Below are positions 30,918 to 43,398 of a DNA stretch of 64,000 nt, piece after piece. Source of the DNA: Pseudomonas citrullilanati (lineage in GTDB: Bacteria; Pseudomonadota; Gammaproteobacteria; Pseudomonadales; Pseudomonadaceae); the NCBI RefSeq assembly GCF_030580855.1, contig NZ_JAUQOP010000010.1:62001-126000 (forward strand), in the 5' to 3' direction. Below the pieces are notes generated by a model. The model made no database searches and was not told the DNA's origin. It saw nothing but the letters and a program-made list of their open reading frames with translations. A program made the position numbers and the translations under genes. Positions within the stretch are counted from its first letter, which is position 1. Each line of letters begins with the position of its first letter.

Positions 30918-31757
30918 CTACATGCGCTGAAGATCGCGCTGGGCCAATTGGGCGGCGGAGGTACCCGGGTACTGGGCCACCACCTGTTGCAGGATGCCCT
31001 TGACCTTGTCGGTGTGACCAAGGCGGCGCTCTACGTCAGCCAGCTTGTACAGCGAATCCGGCACCTTGGCGTGCTTGGGATACAGCTGGGAGACCTTGGC
31101 GAACGCCTGACCAGCGCCTTGCAGGTCGCCTTTGGCCAGGTTCACCTCGCCCAGCCAGTATTGGGCATTGCCCGCGTACTGGCTGTTGGGGTACTTGCGC
31201 AGGAAAGCGGCGAAGGCCTGGCTGGCCTTGTCGAAATCCTTGGCCTTGATCAGGTCGAAGGCAGCGTCGTAGTAGAGCTTTTCCTTCGCCGGATCAGCCG
31301 GTTCGCCACCGGCGGCCGGTGCGGCGGGAGCAGCCGCCCCCGCACCAGCGCCTGCGGCTGCGCCGGGGGCGTTCAAGTCGCCTCCGGCAGGAGAATTCTC
31401 AGGAGTCGCGGCAGGTGCAACGCCGGTTCCTATGCGCCGATCAAGATCCTGGTAACGCTCCAGGTTTTCCTGCTTCATGCGCGAAATATCATTCTGCAGA
31501 ACTTCGATCACGCCTTGCTGGCGCGACAGCTGATCCTGCATTTGCTGGAGCTGGTTGAACAGCTCGCCCTGTGCCGAGACAGGGGCCGAAACCCCTCCCC
31601 CGGCATAGGCGCCGTTCGTACCGTAACCTGCAGGCGGATAACTGCTCCCGCTATTGCTATAGCCGGCATCGTTATCGACCACAGGAACCGCAGCCCACGC
31701 CGCAAGCGGCGCGAGGCTGAGAGCCAGAACAGTTACAGCACGACGGCACGTTCGCAT
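30918..31757 (-). CDS. cpoB: Tol-Pal associated division coordinator CpoB (YbgF)
   Basis: Periplasmic protein that links the Tol-Pal machine with peptidoglycan synthesis during constriction. It has 279 residues. The signal peptide (about 1-22, ...LAAWA-AVP) is followed by a trimerising coiled coil (LFNQLQQMQDQLSRQQGVIEVLQNDISRMKQENLERYQDLDRRI, about 65-110). An Ala/Gly/Pro low-complexity linker (about 115-155) leads to the C-terminal TPR repeats (KLYYDAAFDLIKAKDFDKASQAFAAFLRKYPNSQ...). It lies 6 bases after pal and is last in the cluster. Confidence 0.94.
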   Translation of the reverse strand: MRTCRRAVTVLALSLAPLAAWAAVPVVDNDAGYSNSGSSYPPAGYGTNGAYAGGGVSAPVSAQGELFNQLQQMQDQLSRQQGVIEVLQNDISRMKQENLERYQDLDRRIGTGVAPAATPENSPAGGDLNAPGAAAGAGAGAAAPAAPAAGGEPADPAKEKLYYDAAFDLIKAKDFDKASQAFAAFLRKYPNSQYAGNAQYWLGEVNLAKGDLQGAGQAFAKVSQLYPKHAKVPDSLYKLADVERRLGHTDKVKGILQQVVAQYPGTSAAQLAQRDLQRM

Positions 31758-31763
31758 GACGAA

Positions 31764-32261
31764 TTACTTACGCAGTTCGACGCGACGGTTTTGAGCCCAG
31801 GACTGCTCGTCGTTGCCGGTAGCAACTGGACGCTCTTCGCCGTAGGAAACCAGTTCCAGCTGAGCTGGGGAAACACCTTGCAGTACCAGGTAGCGCTGAA
31901 CGGCTTTCGCACGACGCTCGCCCAGTGCCATGTTGTACTCACGAGTACCACGTTCGTCGGTGTTGCCTTCCAGAACAACGCGAGCGCCGTTGGCTTTCAG
32001 GTCCTTGGCGTGAACGTCCAGAGCGCGCATGGCTTCTGGCTTCAGGTCCGAGCTGTCGTATTCGAAGTAGAAGGTGGTGATTGCGCGCAGAGCAGCTTCT
32101 TCGCTCAAGGAGCCATCAACAGCACCAGTGTTAGCGCCGTAACCAGCGTTTGGATCAACAGCGCCTTCACCGGCGTTGTCGCCGCCTTTGGACGAGCAAC
32201 CTACAGCTACAGCCATGGCCAGAGCCAGCGCAGCAAATTTACCAAACTTCAGCATTTCCAT
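31764..32261 (-). CDS. pal: Peptidoglycan-associated lipoprotein
   Basis: Outer-membrane lipoprotein that anchors to peptidoglycan and binds TolB. It has 165 residues with signal and lipobox AVGC (Cys22). A flexible Gly/Asn linker follows, then an OmpA-type domain with [14 protein letters not shown] and the diaminopimelate-binding [27 protein letters not shown] sits 7 bases before the ATG. It lies between tolB and cpoB on the same strand. Confidence 0.97.
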   Translation of the reverse strand: MEMLKFGKFAALALAMAVAVGCSSKGGDNAGEGAVDPNAGYGANTGAVDGSLSEEAALRAITTFYFEYDSSDLKPEAMRALDVHAKDLKANGARVVLEGNTDERGTREYNMALGERRAKAVQRYLVLQGVSPAQLELVSYGEERPVATGNDEQSWAQNRRVELRK

Positions 32262-32313
32262 CGTGAAACTCCTAATGAACCCCAGTGTGTTAAGTAAAAC
32301 GTATTGCGCCGCG

Positions 32314-33615
32314 TCAGTTCAGGTAAGGGGACCAGGACGGTTCTCTGACTTCGCCTTGTGCGGTAGGAAGCGGGAGCCTCACGCGTCCATTAATGGACAC
32401 GAGCATCAAGACTCCCCGGCCCTGCTGGCGGGTGGCGTAGATTACCATGGTGCCGTTGGGCGCAACAGTAGGTGACTCGTCCAGAGTGCTATCAGTGAGG
32501 ATTTTTACGCTACCGCGCTGCAAATCCTGGGCCGCCACCTTGAAATTGGTGAAACCGTCCTGGCGATGGATCATCACCAGGGTCTTTTCATCCGCCGACA
32601 GTTTAGGGTTGGCGTTGTAGTTACCCACGAACGTCACGCGTTCGGCACCGCCGCCACCGGCACTGGTCTTGTAGATCTGAGGCTTGCCACCGCGGTCGGA
32701 GGTGAAGTAGATGGTCGAGCCATCCTTGCCCCAGAACGGTTCGGTGTTGATGCCCGGGCCATTGGTGACGCGGGAGATCGAGCGCGAAGCCAGGTTCATC
32801 ACGTAGATGTCCGGGTTGCCGTCCTTGGACAGCACGAACGCCAGGCGCGAACCGTCCGGCGACCAGGAAGGCGCGCCGTTCAGGCCTTCGAAGTTGGTGA
32901 TCTGCTCACGGCGACCGGTGTCGATGTGCTGCACGAAGATCCGGGGACGCTTCTGCTCGAACGAAACGTAGGCGATGCGCTTGCCATCGGGGGCGAAACG
33001 CGGCGACAGGATCGGCTCGCGAGATTGCAGCAGGGTCACCGCGCGGGCGCCGTCATAGTCGGAGCGCTGCAGGGTGTAGCGGGTATTGTTTTCGGAGAAG
33101 CGCTCGGCGGTCACGTAGAGCATGCGAGTGGAGAACGCGCCCTTGATGCCGGTGAGTTTCTCGAACGACTGGTCGGCGATGTAGTGCGCCATGTCGCGCA
33201 ACTGGTCGACGCCACCCGAGACGCTGCCGGTCAGCACTTGCTGCTCGGTGGCGACGTTGAACAGGGCGTACTGCACCTGCAGGCGACCGCCAGCCGGGAC
33301 AATGCTGCCGACCATGATGTACTGGGCGCCCAGGGCCTTCCAGTCACGGTAGATGATTTCGCTGGCCTGGGTCGGCAGGCTGATCATGTTCTGCTTCGGA
33401 ATCGGCGCGTAGTAACCCGAGTTGCGCAGGTCATTGCCGATGATTTCCGCCATGTCGTCCGGCAGGACGCTACCGCCCTGCCAGCCGAACGGTACGACGG
33501 CGATCGGGGTCGCCCGGTCGCTGCCGCTGGTGACCAGAATGTTCTTTTCCTCTGCTACCGCCATCCCTGCCAGGCAGCAGATAACGACAAGCATTGATCG
33601 AAGAATGTTTCTCAC
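32314..33615 (-). CDS. tolB: Tol-Pal system beta-propeller protein TolB
   Basis: Periplasmic protein of 433 residues that bridges TolA and Pal. Signal peptide at about 1-21 (...AGMAVA-EEK), an N-terminal alpha/beta domain, then a six-bladed propeller with repeated [39 protein letters not shown] motifs (about 170-430). The GTG start overlaps the tolA stop by 4 bases, indicating translational coupling. Confidence 0.97.
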   Translation of the reverse strand: MRNILRSMLVVICCLAGMAVAEEKNILVTSGSDRATPIAVVPFGWQGGSVLPDDMAEIIGNDLRNSGYYAPIPKQNMISLPTQASEIIYRDWKALGAQYIMVGSIVPAGGRLQVQYALFNVATEQQVLTGSVSGGVDQLRDMAHYIADQSFEKLTGIKGAFSTRMLYVTAERFSENNTRYTLQRSDYDGARAVTLLQSREPILSPRFAPDGKRIAYVSFEQKRPRIFVQHIDTGRREQITNFEGLNGAPSWSPDGSRLAFVLSKDGNPDIYVMNLASRSISRVTNGPGINTEPFWGKDGSTIYFTSDRGGKPQIYKTSAGGGGAERVTFVGNYNANPKLSADEKTLVMIHRQDGFTNFKVAAQDLQRGSVKILTDSTLDESPTVAPNGTMVIYATRQQGRGVLMLVSINGRVRLPLPTAQGEVREPSWSPYLN

Positions 33616-34673
33616 AAGGCTAGATCCTCAGGTGTGAATGTCATCTTGAACGAACGATAGGGAGCAAAGTCGCTCGGTTTCATTCCTTGCATTTCCGTCA
33701 GTCGTCCAATGTTCTTGACCGCCGCGACCGCCGAAGCGTCGAACGGACCGTCACCGCTGGACTTGGCGACGCTGACCGAGGTAACCGTACCGTCGGGCAA
33801 CATGCCGATTTGCAATACTACCGTCATGCCTTTGCGCGCCGAAGGTGGACGGGCCCAACCTTCTGCCGCCCGGGCACGAATCAGATCGTCGAAACTGCCG
33901 GCGACTTCATCGCCCTGCTCGTCGGCCAAGGCCTGCTGGCGCTCCGGCTTGTCGGAAAGCAGGTCCGCCAAGGCCTGGGCCTTCTTGTCTTCAGCGGATT
34001 TGCGCGCTGCGTCCTGGGCCTTTTTCTTGGCGGCGTCGGCGGCGGCTTTCTTCTTCGCTTCCTCGGCGACCTTTTTCTTCGCCTCTTCAGCCTCGGCTTT
34101 CTTCTTGGCGTCTTCGGCCGCTTTCTTCTTCGCGTCCTCGACGATCTTTTTCTTGGCTTCTTCAGCGGCCGCTTTCTTGGCCTCTTCTTCGGCGGCTTTC
34201 TTGGCTTCTTCCTCGGCCTTTTTCTTGGCTATATCAGCCAATTGTTTCTCTTCTGCCTTCTTGGCCTCGGCGGCTTTCTTCGCCTCGTCGGCCTTCTTAG
34301 CCTCGTCCGCCTTCTTCGCCTCATCGGCCTTCTTGGCTTCCTCGGCCTTTTGAGCCGCTTCCTCTTTCTTTTGTTCCGCGGCCTTTATCGCTTCCTGCTC
34401 GACCTTCTTCTGCTCCATCTGCTCGACTTCGGTCTGGCGCGCGGCGGATTTCTTCGCCTCGCCCGCAAGCTTCTGGTTGGTCTGGGTGGTGGCCTGGCTC
34501 TTCGACTTGAGCTGGTACAACGTCGCCTGCACGATCGGCTTGGCCGGCGGCAGCTCCGGCGTCATGGCAAAGCTGACGAACAGCATGCCGAACACCAGCA
34601 CATGCAGGCCGACAGCCAGGACAGTGGGCCAGAAGTAGCTTTCCGAGGCGGACGGCTCTCGCTGTTGCTGCAT
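33612..34673 (-). CDS. tolA: TolA, inner-membrane to periplasm spanning protein
   Basis: Couples the TolQR motor to TolB/Pal across the periplasm. It has 353 residues. One N-terminal span (about 15-35: [20 protein letters not shown]) precedes a very long Lys/Ala/Glu helical domain (about 60-245), and a C-terminal globular domain (about 255-353) includes [23 protein letters not shown]. The helical domain contains tandem KKADEA units near residues 113-136. Its start overlaps the tolR stop by one base (TGATG). Confidence 0.95.
   Translation of the reverse strand: MQQQREPSASESYFWPTVLAVGLHVLVFGMLFVSFAMTPELPPAKPIVQATLYQLKSKSQATTQTNQKLAGEAKKSAARQTEVEQMEQKKVEQEAIKAAEQKKEEAAQKAEEAKKADEAKKADEAKKADEAKKAAEAKKAEEKQLADIAKKKAEEEAKKAAEEEAKKAAAEEAKKKIVEDAKKKAAEDAKKKAEAEEAKKKVAEEAKKKAAADAAKKKAQDAARKSAEDKKAQALADLLSDKPERQQALADEQGDEVAGSFDDLIRARAAEGWARPPSARKGMTVVLQIGMLPDGTVTSVSVAKSSGDGPFDASAVAAVKNIGRLTEMQGMKPSDFAPYRSFKMTFTPEDLAL
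34255..34345. repeat. In-frame tandem repeats inside tolA
   Basis: The DNA repeats an 18-base unit (GCCTTCTTCGCCTCGTCG and variants) several times, encoding successive [12 protein letters not shown] turns of the TolA helix. Such repeats often vary in copy number between strains. Confidence 0.75.
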
Positions 34674-35134
34674 CAGGGGGCCTCGGTGATCAAGCCAACA
34701 TTACCGACCCCGGCTTTCTGCAGACCGCCCATGGCGCCCATCACGGCCCCGTAGTCGACGGTCTTGTCGCCGCGAATGAAGACCTGCGTACGCTTGCCGG
34801 CGTCATTGCCGACACGAATGATCTTGGTCACCGCATCGGTCATCTGCGGCAGGGTCATGGCCCGGTCCTGCTGCTTCTCGGTGTCGACTTCGCTGCCAAG
34901 GTTCCAGTAGTAGGTCTTGTCAGCCTTGATCGAAATGGTCAGTACCTGGGTGTTGTTGTCCTGCGGCAAGGCTTCGCTGGAAACCTTGGGCAGATCAACC
35001 TTCACGCCCTGGTTGAGCATCGGCGCGGTCACCATGAAGATGACCAGCAGCACCAGCATCACGTCGATGTAGGGCACCACGTTCATCTCGGCAACCGGCT
35101 TGCGCTTGTTTCGGGCTCGAGCGATTAAAGCCAT
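34673..35134 (-). CDS. tolR: Tol-Pal proton channel subunit TolR
   Basis: ExbD-family protein of 153 residues, with one membrane span (about 20-42) containing the proton-path aspartate in VPYIDVMLVLLVIFMVTAPML. The periplasmic domain follows (VKVDLPKVSSEALP..., VFIRGDKTVDYGAVMGAMGGLQKAG). It lies 14 bases after tolQ. Confidence 0.96.
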   Translation of the reverse strand: MALIARARNKRKPVAEMNVVPYIDVMLVLLVIFMVTAPMLNQGVKVDLPKVSSEALPQDNNTQVLTISIKADKTYYWNLGSEVDTEKQQDRAMTLPQMTDAVTKIIRVGNDAGKRTQVFIRGDKTVDYGAVMGAMGGLQKAGVGNVGLITEAP

Positions 35135-35148
35135 CGGGAAATACCTGC

Positions 35149-35844
35149 TTATTCTTCGCTGGTGTGCACTTTGCGGTGCAGGATCGCCTGGAACTCATCG
35201 GCGAAGGTGTAGTAGCGGCCGATCAGCGTTTCGCTGCGGGCAGCGAAGCGGTTGTAGGCAATGACGGCGGGGATGGCCGCGAACAGGCCAATGGCGGTGG
35301 CGACCAGGGCCTCGGCGATGCCCGGGGCCACGGTGGCCAGGGTCGCTTGCTGGGCCGAAGCCAGGCCGCGGAACGAGTTCATGATCCCCCACACGGTACC
35401 GAACAAGCCGATGTACGGGCTGACCGAACCGACGGTGGCCAGGAACGGCAGGCTCTGCTCGAGCTTCTCTTCCTCGCGGGAAATGGCCACGCGCATGGCC
35501 CGGGCCACGCCCTCCATCACCGCTTCAGGGTCGACGCCCGGCTGCTGGCGCAAACGGGAGAATTCCTTGAAGCCGGCGCGGAAGATCTGCTCGACGCCCG
35601 AATCCGGGTCCGGGTTGCTGCCCGCCTGGCGGTACAGCTTGGACAGGTCGATGCCCGACCAGAAGCGCTCTTCAAAGCTCTCCAGGGCTCGGCGACCGGC
35701 GCGCAGCAGGTTGCTGCGCTGAAAAATCATGATCCATGAGGTCACCGATGCGGCTACCAGGGTCAGCATTACCAGTTGCACCACGACGCTGGCATTGCTG
35801 ACCAGGCTCCACATGGAGGTATGGTCGACGACGTTAGCTTCCAC
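35149..35844 (-). CDS. tolQ: Tol-Pal proton channel subunit TolQ
   Basis: MotA/TolQ/ExbB-family membrane protein of 231 residues that forms the motor with TolR. Three spans: about 12-35, 135-158 and 170-195 (including [13 protein letters not shown] and [24 protein letters not shown]). The start is GTG with AGGAG 7 bases upstream, and it lies inside the end of ybgC (11-base overlap). Confidence 0.96.
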   Translation of the reverse strand: MEANVVDHTSMWSLVSNASVVVQLVMLTLVAASVTSWIMIFQRSNLLRAGRRALESFEERFWSGIDLSKLYRQAGSNPDPDSGVEQIFRAGFKEFSRLRQQPGVDPEAVMEGVARAMRVAISREEEKLEQSLPFLATVGSVSPYIGLFGTVWGIMNSFRGLASAQQATLATVAPGIAEALVATAIGLFAAIPAVIAYNRFAARSETLIGRYYTFADEFQAILHRKVHTSEE

Positions 35845-36301
35845 GCTTTATCTCCTGCTCTGAGTGTGTACCCGCGCCGCTCACGCCGGCAAAGGCCGCG
35901 CGTAGAGCTTCGGGAATGGCCCGGGGTTTCAAACTATGGGTGCGCACACAGGCCACCAGGAACTGCCCTTCACAGAGCAGCACATTATCCGTAGCCCGCC
36001 TGACCTGCTGCTTGAAGCGCAGGCTGACACGGTTCAACTCGATGACATCGGCACTTACCACCAGCTCGTCGTCCAGTCGCGCCGGCGCGTGGTAGCGCGC
36101 TTCGCTGGAATGCACGACGAATAACAGGTCCTCCCCTGCCAGCGCGGATTGGGCGAAACCCAGTTCCCGCAGCCGTTCGGTTCGAGCCCGTTCCATAAAC
36201 TTGAGGTAATTGACGTAGTAAACGATGCCGCCGGCATCGGTGTCCTCGTAATAAACGCGACAGCGATGTGCGAACGACTCCAGCCCGTTTTGCGCGCGCA
36301 T
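35834..36301 (-). CDS. ybgC: Tol-Pal-associated acyl-CoA thioesterase
   Basis: Hot-dog-fold thioesterase of 155 residues, with the 4-hydroxybenzoyl-CoA thioesterase-type active site in [24 protein letters not shown] (catalytic Asp in DTDAGG). It is first in the ybgC-tolQRAB-pal-cpoB cluster and overlaps tolQ. The physiological role in the cluster is thought to concern phospholipid metabolism. Confidence 0.94.
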   Translation of the reverse strand: MRAQNGLESFAHRCRVYYEDTDAGGIVYYVNYLKFMERARTERLRELGFAQSALAGEDLLFVVHSSEARYHAPARLDDELVVSADVIELNRVSLRFKQQVRRATDNVLLCEGQFLVACVRTHSLKPRAIPEALRAAFAGVSGAGTHSEQEIKRGS

Positions 36302-36428
36302 ACTCTAGTGCTTACTCCTCAGGTTGCCAATCGGCCAGGCAACTGTTTTTTCAATCTCGAATGCATTGACGCTCCAGGCGTCGTCTGGGACAGCACGAAC
36401 CTGAAAAAAGTCAGCTTATCGAGCGTGT

Positions 36429-37490
36429 TCAATCGTCCACGGCATCGAGAAATTCGTCTACCACCGGCATGTCGCCCATTCGTGTCGGGATGTTTAAGCC
36501 GAAGTGCAGGTAGGCATGGCGCGTCACCACGCGCCCGCGGGGGGTCCGCATGATGTAGCCCTGCTGGATCAAGTACGGCTCCAGCACATCCTCGATGGTG
36601 TGGCGCTCTTCGCTGATGGCCGCCGCCAGGCTGTCGACACCCACCGGGCCACCGTCGAATTTCTCGATCATGGTCAGCAGCAGGCGCCGGTCCTGGTGGT
36701 CGAACCCCCGTTCGTCGATGTCCAGCAGGTTCAACGCCAGGTCGGCGATCGGCTTGGTGATGTGGCCCTTGGCCCGGACTTCGGCAAAGTCCCGGACCCG
36801 ACGCAGCAATCGATTGGCGATCCGCGGTGTCCCACGGGCCCGCCGGGCGACTTCATACGCGCCGTCCGGGTCCAGCGGCAATCCGAGGATGCCCGCCGAA
36901 CGGCTGACAATCGTCGCCAGGTCGGCGTTGCTGTAGAACTCCAGGCGCTGGACGATACCGAAGCGGTCCCGCAGCGGGTTGGTCAGCATGCCGGCCCGGG
37001 TGGTCGCGCCCACCAGGGTGAACGGTGGCAGGTCCAGCTTGATGGAGCGCGCCGCCGGCCCTTCGCCGATCATGATGTCGAGCTGGAAATCTTCCATGGC
37101 CGGGTACAGCACTTCCTCGACGATCGGCGACAGCCGGTGGATTTCGTCGATGAACAACACGTCATGGGGTTCAAGATTGGTCAGCAACGCCGCCAGGTCG
37201 CCTGGCCGTTCGAGGACCGGCCCCGAGGTGCTTTTGATCGACACGCCCATTTCCTGGGCGATGATGTTGGCCAGGGTGGTCTTGCCCAGGCCCGGCGGGC
37301 CGAAGATCAAGGTGTGGTCCAGTGACTCGCTGCGCCCGCGGGCCGCCTGGATGAACAGTTCCATCTGCTCGCGCACGGTCGGTTGGCCGATGTAGTCGGC
37401 CAGGCTGACAGGACGAATCGCGCGGTCCTGGATTTCCTCGCGGTCACGGGGCGCGCCCGTGGCGGCGATCAGACGGTCAGCTTCTATCAC
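36429..37490 (-). CDS. ruvB: Holliday junction branch-migration helicase RuvB
   Basis: AAA+ ATPase of 353 residues that drives branch migration with RuvA. Walker [13 protein letters not shown] (about 65), Walker B FIDEIHRL, sensor [18 protein letters not shown] and the C-terminal winged helix ([19 protein letters not shown]) are present. It starts with GTG immediately after the ruvA stop, behind AAGGGA. It is part of ruvC-ruvA-ruvB on one strand. Confidence 0.97.
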   Translation of the reverse strand: MIEADRLIAATGAPRDREEIQDRAIRPVSLADYIGQPTVREQMELFIQAARGRSESLDHTLIFGPPGLGKTTLANIIAQEMGVSIKSTSGPVLERPGDLAALLTNLEPHDVLFIDEIHRLSPIVEEVLYPAMEDFQLDIMIGEGPAARSIKLDLPPFTLVGATTRAGMLTNPLRDRFGIVQRLEFYSNADLATIVSRSAGILGLPLDPDGAYEVARRARGTPRIANRLLRRVRDFAEVRAKGHITKPIADLALNLLDIDERGFDHQDRRLLLTMIEKFDGGPVGVDSLAAAISEERHTIEDVLEPYLIQQGYIMRTPRGRVVTRHAYLHFGLNIPTRMGDMPVVDEFLDAVDD

Positions 37491-38099
37491 TTAGATCATT
37501 CCCTTCAGGGCACGGCGAATCATGTCTTCAGTGCTCAGGCCTTTTTCCTTGATGGCGGAAATCGCCTTGCTGGCTTCCTGTGGCTTGTAGCCCAGGGAAA
37601 TCAGCGCGGTGACCGCATCGTTCTCGGCGCTGACCGCCGGTGCCGGCGCGTCCGGCTGGTTCGGCACCAGCGCGAACATGGCCGGCACCGTCTCCCAGGC
37701 CTTGAAGCGGTCCTTGAGCTCGACCAGCAGGCGCTCGGCGGTCTTCTTGCCCACCCCGGGCACCTTGGTCAGGGCCGAGGTGTCCTGGGACTGCACGCAA
37801 CGCACCAGCTCGTCGACTTCCAGGCTCGACATCAAGGCCAGCGCCAGCTTCGGGCCGACGCCATTGAGGCGGATCAGTTCACGGAAGAAGTCCCGCTCGC
37901 GCTTGCCAATGAAGCCATAGAGTAACTGCGCATCCTCGCGCACGACCAAGTGGGTGTGCAGCGTCAGCGGCTCGCCGACCGACGGCAGGCGGTACAGCGT
38001 GGTCATGGGCACTTCCAGCTCATAGCCCAGCCCGTTGACATCCAGAATCAGGTGCGGCGGCTGTTTTTCAGCCAGGGTGCCGCGCAAGCGTCCAATCAC
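37491..38099 (-). CDS. ruvA: Holliday junction DNA-binding protein RuvA
   Basis: Tetrameric junction-binding protein of 202 residues. OB-fold ([31 protein letters not shown]), two helix-hairpin-helix motifs ([14 protein letters not shown] and [17 protein letters not shown]) and a C-terminal domain that contacts RuvB ([16 protein letters not shown]). GTG start. It abuts ruvB. Confidence 0.97.
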   Translation of the reverse strand: MIGRLRGTLAEKQPPHLILDVNGLGYELEVPMTTLYRLPSVGEPLTLHTHLVVREDAQLLYGFIGKRERDFFRELIRLNGVGPKLALALMSSLEVDELVRCVQSQDTSALTKVPGVGKKTAERLLVELKDRFKAWETVPAMFALVPNQPDAPAPAVSAENDAVTALISLGYKPQEASKAISAIKEKGLSTEDMIRRALKGMI

Positions 38100-38211
38100 G
38101 TTTCAGATCCTTGGGCGTTGGCCAGCCGTGGGCTGGCGAATAACGGCCCGGCATGAGGGCCGACGACACGGCACACCCCACCCGGGCTCACGAATGAGTG
38201 CGCTGATGCTA

Positions 38212-38736
38212 TCAGAGACGCAGGCGCCCGCCACGACTGCGTGCGGTCCCCAGGCCATGGGGCAACAGGCTGGAACGGGTATGCGCATGGCAAATGGCGA
38301 TCGCCAGGGCGTCGGAGGCGTCGATCTGCGGCTTGCTGACCAGCTTCAGCAGGTGCATCACCATCATCTGCACCTGCTCCTTGTTCGCCGCGCCCGTCCC
38401 GACGACCGCCTGCTTGACCTGGGTGGCGGTGTACTCGGCGATCTCCAGGCTTTCCTCGGCCCCGGCGACGATGGCCGCGCCCCGGGCCTGGCCCAGCTTC
38501 AGCGCCGAATCGGCGTTGCGCGCCATGAACACTTTCTCGATGCCCATGGTGACCGGGCCGTAGGTCTGGATCACCTCTCTCACGCCGCGATAGACGATCT
38601 GCAGGCGCTCGTGCAACTCACCGGCCCCGGTGCGGATACAACCGGACGCCACGTACACGCAGCCGCGCCCGGTATCACGAACCACGCCGTAGCCGGTGAT
38701 GCGCGAACCGGGGTCGATACCAAGGATTAAAGTCAT
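38212..38736 (-). CDS. ruvC: Holliday junction resolvase RuvC
   Basis: RNase H-fold endonuclease of 174 residues that cuts junctions moved by RuvAB. The first catalytic Asp is in [15 protein letters not shown], the Glu in [24 protein letters not shown], and the C-terminal acidic residues in [14 protein letters not shown]. It lies 112 bases upstream of ruvA on the same strand. Confidence 0.97.
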   Translation of the reverse strand: MTLILGIDPGSRITGYGVVRDTGRGCVYVASGCIRTGAGELHERLQIVYRGVREVIQTYGPVTMGIEKVFMARNADSALKLGQARGAAIVAGAEESLEIAEYTATQVKQAVVGTGAANKEQVQMMVMHLLKLVSKPQIDASDALAIAICHAHTRSSLLPHGLGTARSRGGRLRL

Positions 38737-38769
38737 AACGCCTGCGGTTTGAAGAGGATTGCCTGGACC

Positions 38770-38858
38770 TGTGGGAGCGGGCTTGCTCGCGAAGAGGCCG
38801 TCACTTCCGACATAAGTGTCGACTGATGCAGCGCATTCGCGAGCAAGCCCGCTCCCAC
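38770..38858. repeat. REP pair, family A variant
   Basis: Arms GTGGGAGCGGGCTTGCTCGCGAA and the inverse, with GCGGGC in place of GCGAGC. It lies between yebC and ruvC. Confidence 0.9.
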
Positions 38859-38889
38859 CTTGGTACTCATGCTGCTGGATAAATGAATA

Positions 38890-39636
38890 TCAACCGAGCT
38901 GCTCAGCCACCGACTCCGGGATATCGGCGTTAGAGTAGACGTTCTGCACGTCATCCAGGTCCTCGAGCATGTCGATCAGCTTGAGCACTTTCTCGGCGCC
39001 TTCCAGGTCCAGTTCGGCACTGGTGGTCGGCTGCATGACGATCTCCGCGTCGGCCGGCTTGAACCCGGCCGCTTCCAGGGCGTTGCGCACGGCATAGAAG
39101 CTGGCGAACGAGGTGAACACGTCGAACGAGCCGTCCTCGTGGCTGACCACATCGTCGGCGTCGGCCTCCAGGGCGGCTTCGGTCAAGGCGTCTTCATCGA
39201 GGCCCGGCGCGAAGCTGATCTGCCCCTTGCGCTCGAACAGGTAGGCCACCGAACCATCGGTGCCCAGGTTGCCGCCGCACTTGCTGAAGGCGTGACGCAC
39301 GGCCGCCGCGGTACGGTTGCGGTTGTCGGTCATGCATTCGACCATGACCGCCACGCCGCCCGGGCCATAACCTTCGTAGGTCAGTTCTTCGACGTTGTCA
39401 GCCTCGGTCGCACCCGCGCCACGGGCGATGGCCCGGTCGATGATGTCGCGGCTCATGTTGGCGCCCAGCGCCTTGTCCAGGGCCAGGCGCAGGCGCGGGT
39501 TGGAACCCGGATCGCCGCCGCCCTGGCGGGCCGCGACCGTCAGTTCACGGATCCACTTGGTGAAGATCTTGCCCCTCTTGGCATCCTGACGTTCTTTGCG
39601 GTGCTTGATGTTCGCCCACTTGGAATGACCTGCCAT
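38890..39636 (-). CDS. yebC: YebC/PmpR-family protein
   Basis: Protein of 248 residues. The start at [25 protein letters not shown] is the family terminus, preceded by a CGGAG-like Shine-Dalgarno. TACO1/YebC signatures such as [16 protein letters not shown] and [14 protein letters not shown] are intact. Described as a transcription regulator (PmpR) in P. aeruginosa and, for YebC proteins elsewhere, as a translation factor that relieves proline stalls; which applies here cannot be told. It lies between aspS and ruvC, the classic order. Confidence 0.95.
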   Translation of the reverse strand: MAGHSKWANIKHRKERQDAKRGKIFTKWIRELTVAARQGGGDPGSNPRLRLALDKALGANMSRDIIDRAIARGAGATEADNVEELTYEGYGPGGVAVMVECMTDNRNRTAAAVRHAFSKCGGNLGTDGSVAYLFERKGQISFAPGLDEDALTEAALEADADDVVSHEDGSFDVFTSFASFYAVRNALEAAGFKPADAEIVMQPTTSAELDLEGAEKVLKLIDMLEDLDDVQNVYSNADIPESVAEQLG

Positions 39637-39754
39637 AACTCGCTCCGGTTTTTCTTGAAACGTTGCCCGCCCCGCACTGGCGCAGGGGCAGGCAAGCAGA
39701 AATATCGACACCAACGAAAAGGCGCATCCGAAGATGCGCCTTCAGGTGTCAGCC

Positions 39755-41530
<1,776 letters not shown>

Positions 41531-41605
41531 GGTAGTGGTTTCACTTCTCGTAATTCGACATTCGGTTGGAGGCCCTGCCCGTGCAAGAACTCGCGCGTGT
41601 TCAAC

Positions 41606-41827
41606 TCAATCTGCTTTGTCGCCACCGGCCAGGTTCTTCTTGGCGCCGGTCTTGAAGTCGGTTTCATACCAGCCGGTGCCGCCGAGGCGGAAACCAGGCA
41701 TGGAAAGCATCTTTTTCAGTTCTGGCGCCTGGCATGCAGGGCAGTCGACCAGCGGTGCCTCGCTGATCTTTTGAATGGCTTCCATCTGATGACCACAGGA
41801 AGCACATTGATAGTCGTACATCGGCAT
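41606..41827 (-). CDS. FmdB-family zinc-ribbon protein
   Basis: A 73-residue protein with the four-cysteine ribbon C-x2-C...C-x2-C (YQCASCGHQMEAIQ...LVDCPACQAPELKK). The C-terminal region GFRLGGTGWYETDFK is conserved in the family. The function is unknown (putative regulator). It sits upstream of aspS on the same strand (75-base gap) and may be co-transcribed with it. Confidence 0.9.
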   Translation of the reverse strand: MPMYDYQCASCGHQMEAIQKISEAPLVDCPACQAPELKKMLSMPGFRLGGTGWYETDFKTGAKKNLAGGDKAD

Positions 41828-41970
41828 GGGGTTGTCTCGGCGATCAGGTTACTCGCGCAAAGGCGGGCTTTGCGGCAAAGGGCGAGATTATATCCATTAA
41901 ATGCGGCCTGTGCAGCCGTAAGACCGCACAGGCCGCTCCCGGCCGGTTTCAAGCGTAAGTGCCGGGCGTG

Positions 41971-42315
41971 TCAGTGAGGTCCGACCGCCTCCTGCCCGGT
42001 TTCCTTCAGGCTGTGCACCACACAGACCACGCGCACCAGGCCACTGAAATTGCGCACGCCGCCATGGCGCAGGTGCACTTCCCGGTCCACATGGGACAGC
42101 AAGGTGCTGATGGAACAGCGGTTGAGCCGGGCCATGTCGGCGAGGATATCCCAATAGACCTGCTCCAGCCGCAGGCAGGTGGCGAAGCCATTGAGGCGGA
42201 TGGACCGGGCCCACGGCCTGGCCAGCTGCATGTCGAAGCCCCGGACGAACGGATCGACCTGGATGGACTGACCACGCCCACGCAAACCCTCGCCGGGTTC
42301 TTTTCCTTGAATCAT
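41971..42315 (-). CDS. Ribbon-helix-helix domain protein
   Basis: Small protein of 114 residues. From the ATG of MIQGKEPGEGLRGRG, preceded by AGGAGT, it contains VDPFVRGFDMQLARPWARSIRLNGFATCLRLEQVYWDILADMARLNRCSISTLLSHVDREVHLRHGG. This matches the RHH_4-type domain, with strand IRLNGFATCLRLE and helices after it. Such proteins are often annotated as putative DNA-binding. A longer start at 42387 lacks a ribosome site. It lies upstream of the FmdB-like gene, 143 bases away. Confidence 0.78.
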   Translation of the reverse strand: MIQGKEPGEGLRGRGQSIQVDPFVRGFDMQLARPWARSIRLNGFATCLRLEQVYWDILADMARLNRCSISTLLSHVDREVHLRHGGVRNFSGLVRVVCVVHSLKETGQEAVGPH

Positions 42316-42533
42316 ACCGTTGACACTCCTTTGCCATACGAACCTGTCAGGTGGAACAACCCACCTGTGGCGCCTATGGAAGCTCAACGGCAGCGGCAGA
42401 TCCAGACGACTTTATGGCCATCGATGTAGGACAAGCCGACAGCCGGCAGGCGACGAGTTACGCCGTCCTACCCGCTGCCTACAGATCCTGGCGCCGTGCC
42501 CACAGGGAGCAGGCGCTGCGGCCCCTGCCCGGC

Positions 42534-43007
42534 TTACTTATTTTCCAGCAGCGAGCGCAACATCCACGCGGTCTTTTCGTGAACCTGCATGCGCTGGGTC
42601 AGCAGGTCGGCGGTGGGCTCGTCGCTGACCTTGTCCAGCAGCGGAAAAATGCCGCGGGCGGTACGCGTCACCGCCTCCTGGCCCTCCACCAGTTGCCGGA
42701 TCATGTCCTCGGCGCCTGGCACGCCCTCTTCTTCCTTGATGGAAGACAGGCGCGCATACACCGAGTAGGCGCCCGGGGCCGGGAAACCGAGGGCACGAAT
42801 GCGCTCGGCGATCAGGTCCACCGCCAGCGCCAGCTCGTTGTATTGCTCCTCGAACATCAGGTGCAGGGTGCGAAACATCGGCCCCGTGACGTTCCAGTGG
42901 AAATTGTGGGTCTTGAGGTACAACACATAAGTGTCCGAGAGCAGGCGCGAAAGCCCGTCGACGATGGACTTGCGGTCTTCTTCACTGATACCGATATCAA
43001 TGGCCAT
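42534..43007 (-). CDS. Dps-family mini-ferritin
   Basis: Iron-storage/DNA-protection protein of 157 residues from the ATG behind AGGAG. The inter-subunit ferroxidase site lies in [41 protein letters not shown] (His31-type, His43-type, Asp, Glu). It ends in [16 protein letters not shown] with little N-terminal tail, so direct DNA binding through a lysine-rich tail is unlikely. It is divergent from the cold-shock-domain membrane protein across a 391-base gap. Confidence 0.92.
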   Translation of the reverse strand: MAIDIGISEEDRKSIVDGLSRLLSDTYVLYLKTHNFHWNVTGPMFRTLHLMFEEQYNELALAVDLIAERIRALGFPAPGAYSVYARLSSIKEEEGVPGAEDMIRQLVEGQEAVTRTARGIFPLLDKVSDEPTADLLTQRMQVHEKTAWMLRSLLENK

Positions 43008-43225
43008 GTTGATTGATCTCCTGACGGTGATGAATGAGACAGCGGCCCCTCCACTGTAGTGGTTTTTGCCGCCGGCAGCCTGCGACAGATCGCCAGCCCA
43101 CCTGAACCGACAAGCCAGGACGCCGGACGGTTCCGACCCCCGTGCGAATTCAACGCGCCTCGCCAAGCCGCAGGCACCACCGGGTTCCTGGCCGACGAAC
43201 AGCGCGGCACGGGCCCGCAACGAGT

Positions 43226-43254
43226 TTGAGAAGGCACAGGCTTTACTGTTAAAT
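43226..43254 (+). promoter_or_regulatory. Candidate sigma-70 promoter before the cold-shock membrane protein
   Basis: TTGAGA-N17-TTAAAT, about 145 bases before the start codon. Spacing is ideal and each hexamer has four of six consensus bases. In the remainder of the gap 43008-43398 I see no gene. Confidence 0.35.
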
Positions 43255-43398
43255 AGACAGTGTGTCGCTACGCCTATTTTCCCGGGCGCGGCGCATAGGC
43301 TGATTCGGGTACGTGTCCAACGCCTCTCCATTTTTCCGAAGCGAACCGCCCTCGACCAGCTCTTCCTTGTGATCTGTCTTAACCGTGAGCCAATTAAA

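Noticed and set aside
43066..43398. Longer N-terminus (111 codons) for the cold-shock membrane protein
   Set aside because: Pro/Arg-rich translation without family resemblance and it would begin near the divergent Dps gene promoter; the ATG at 43399 directly precedes the first membrane span.
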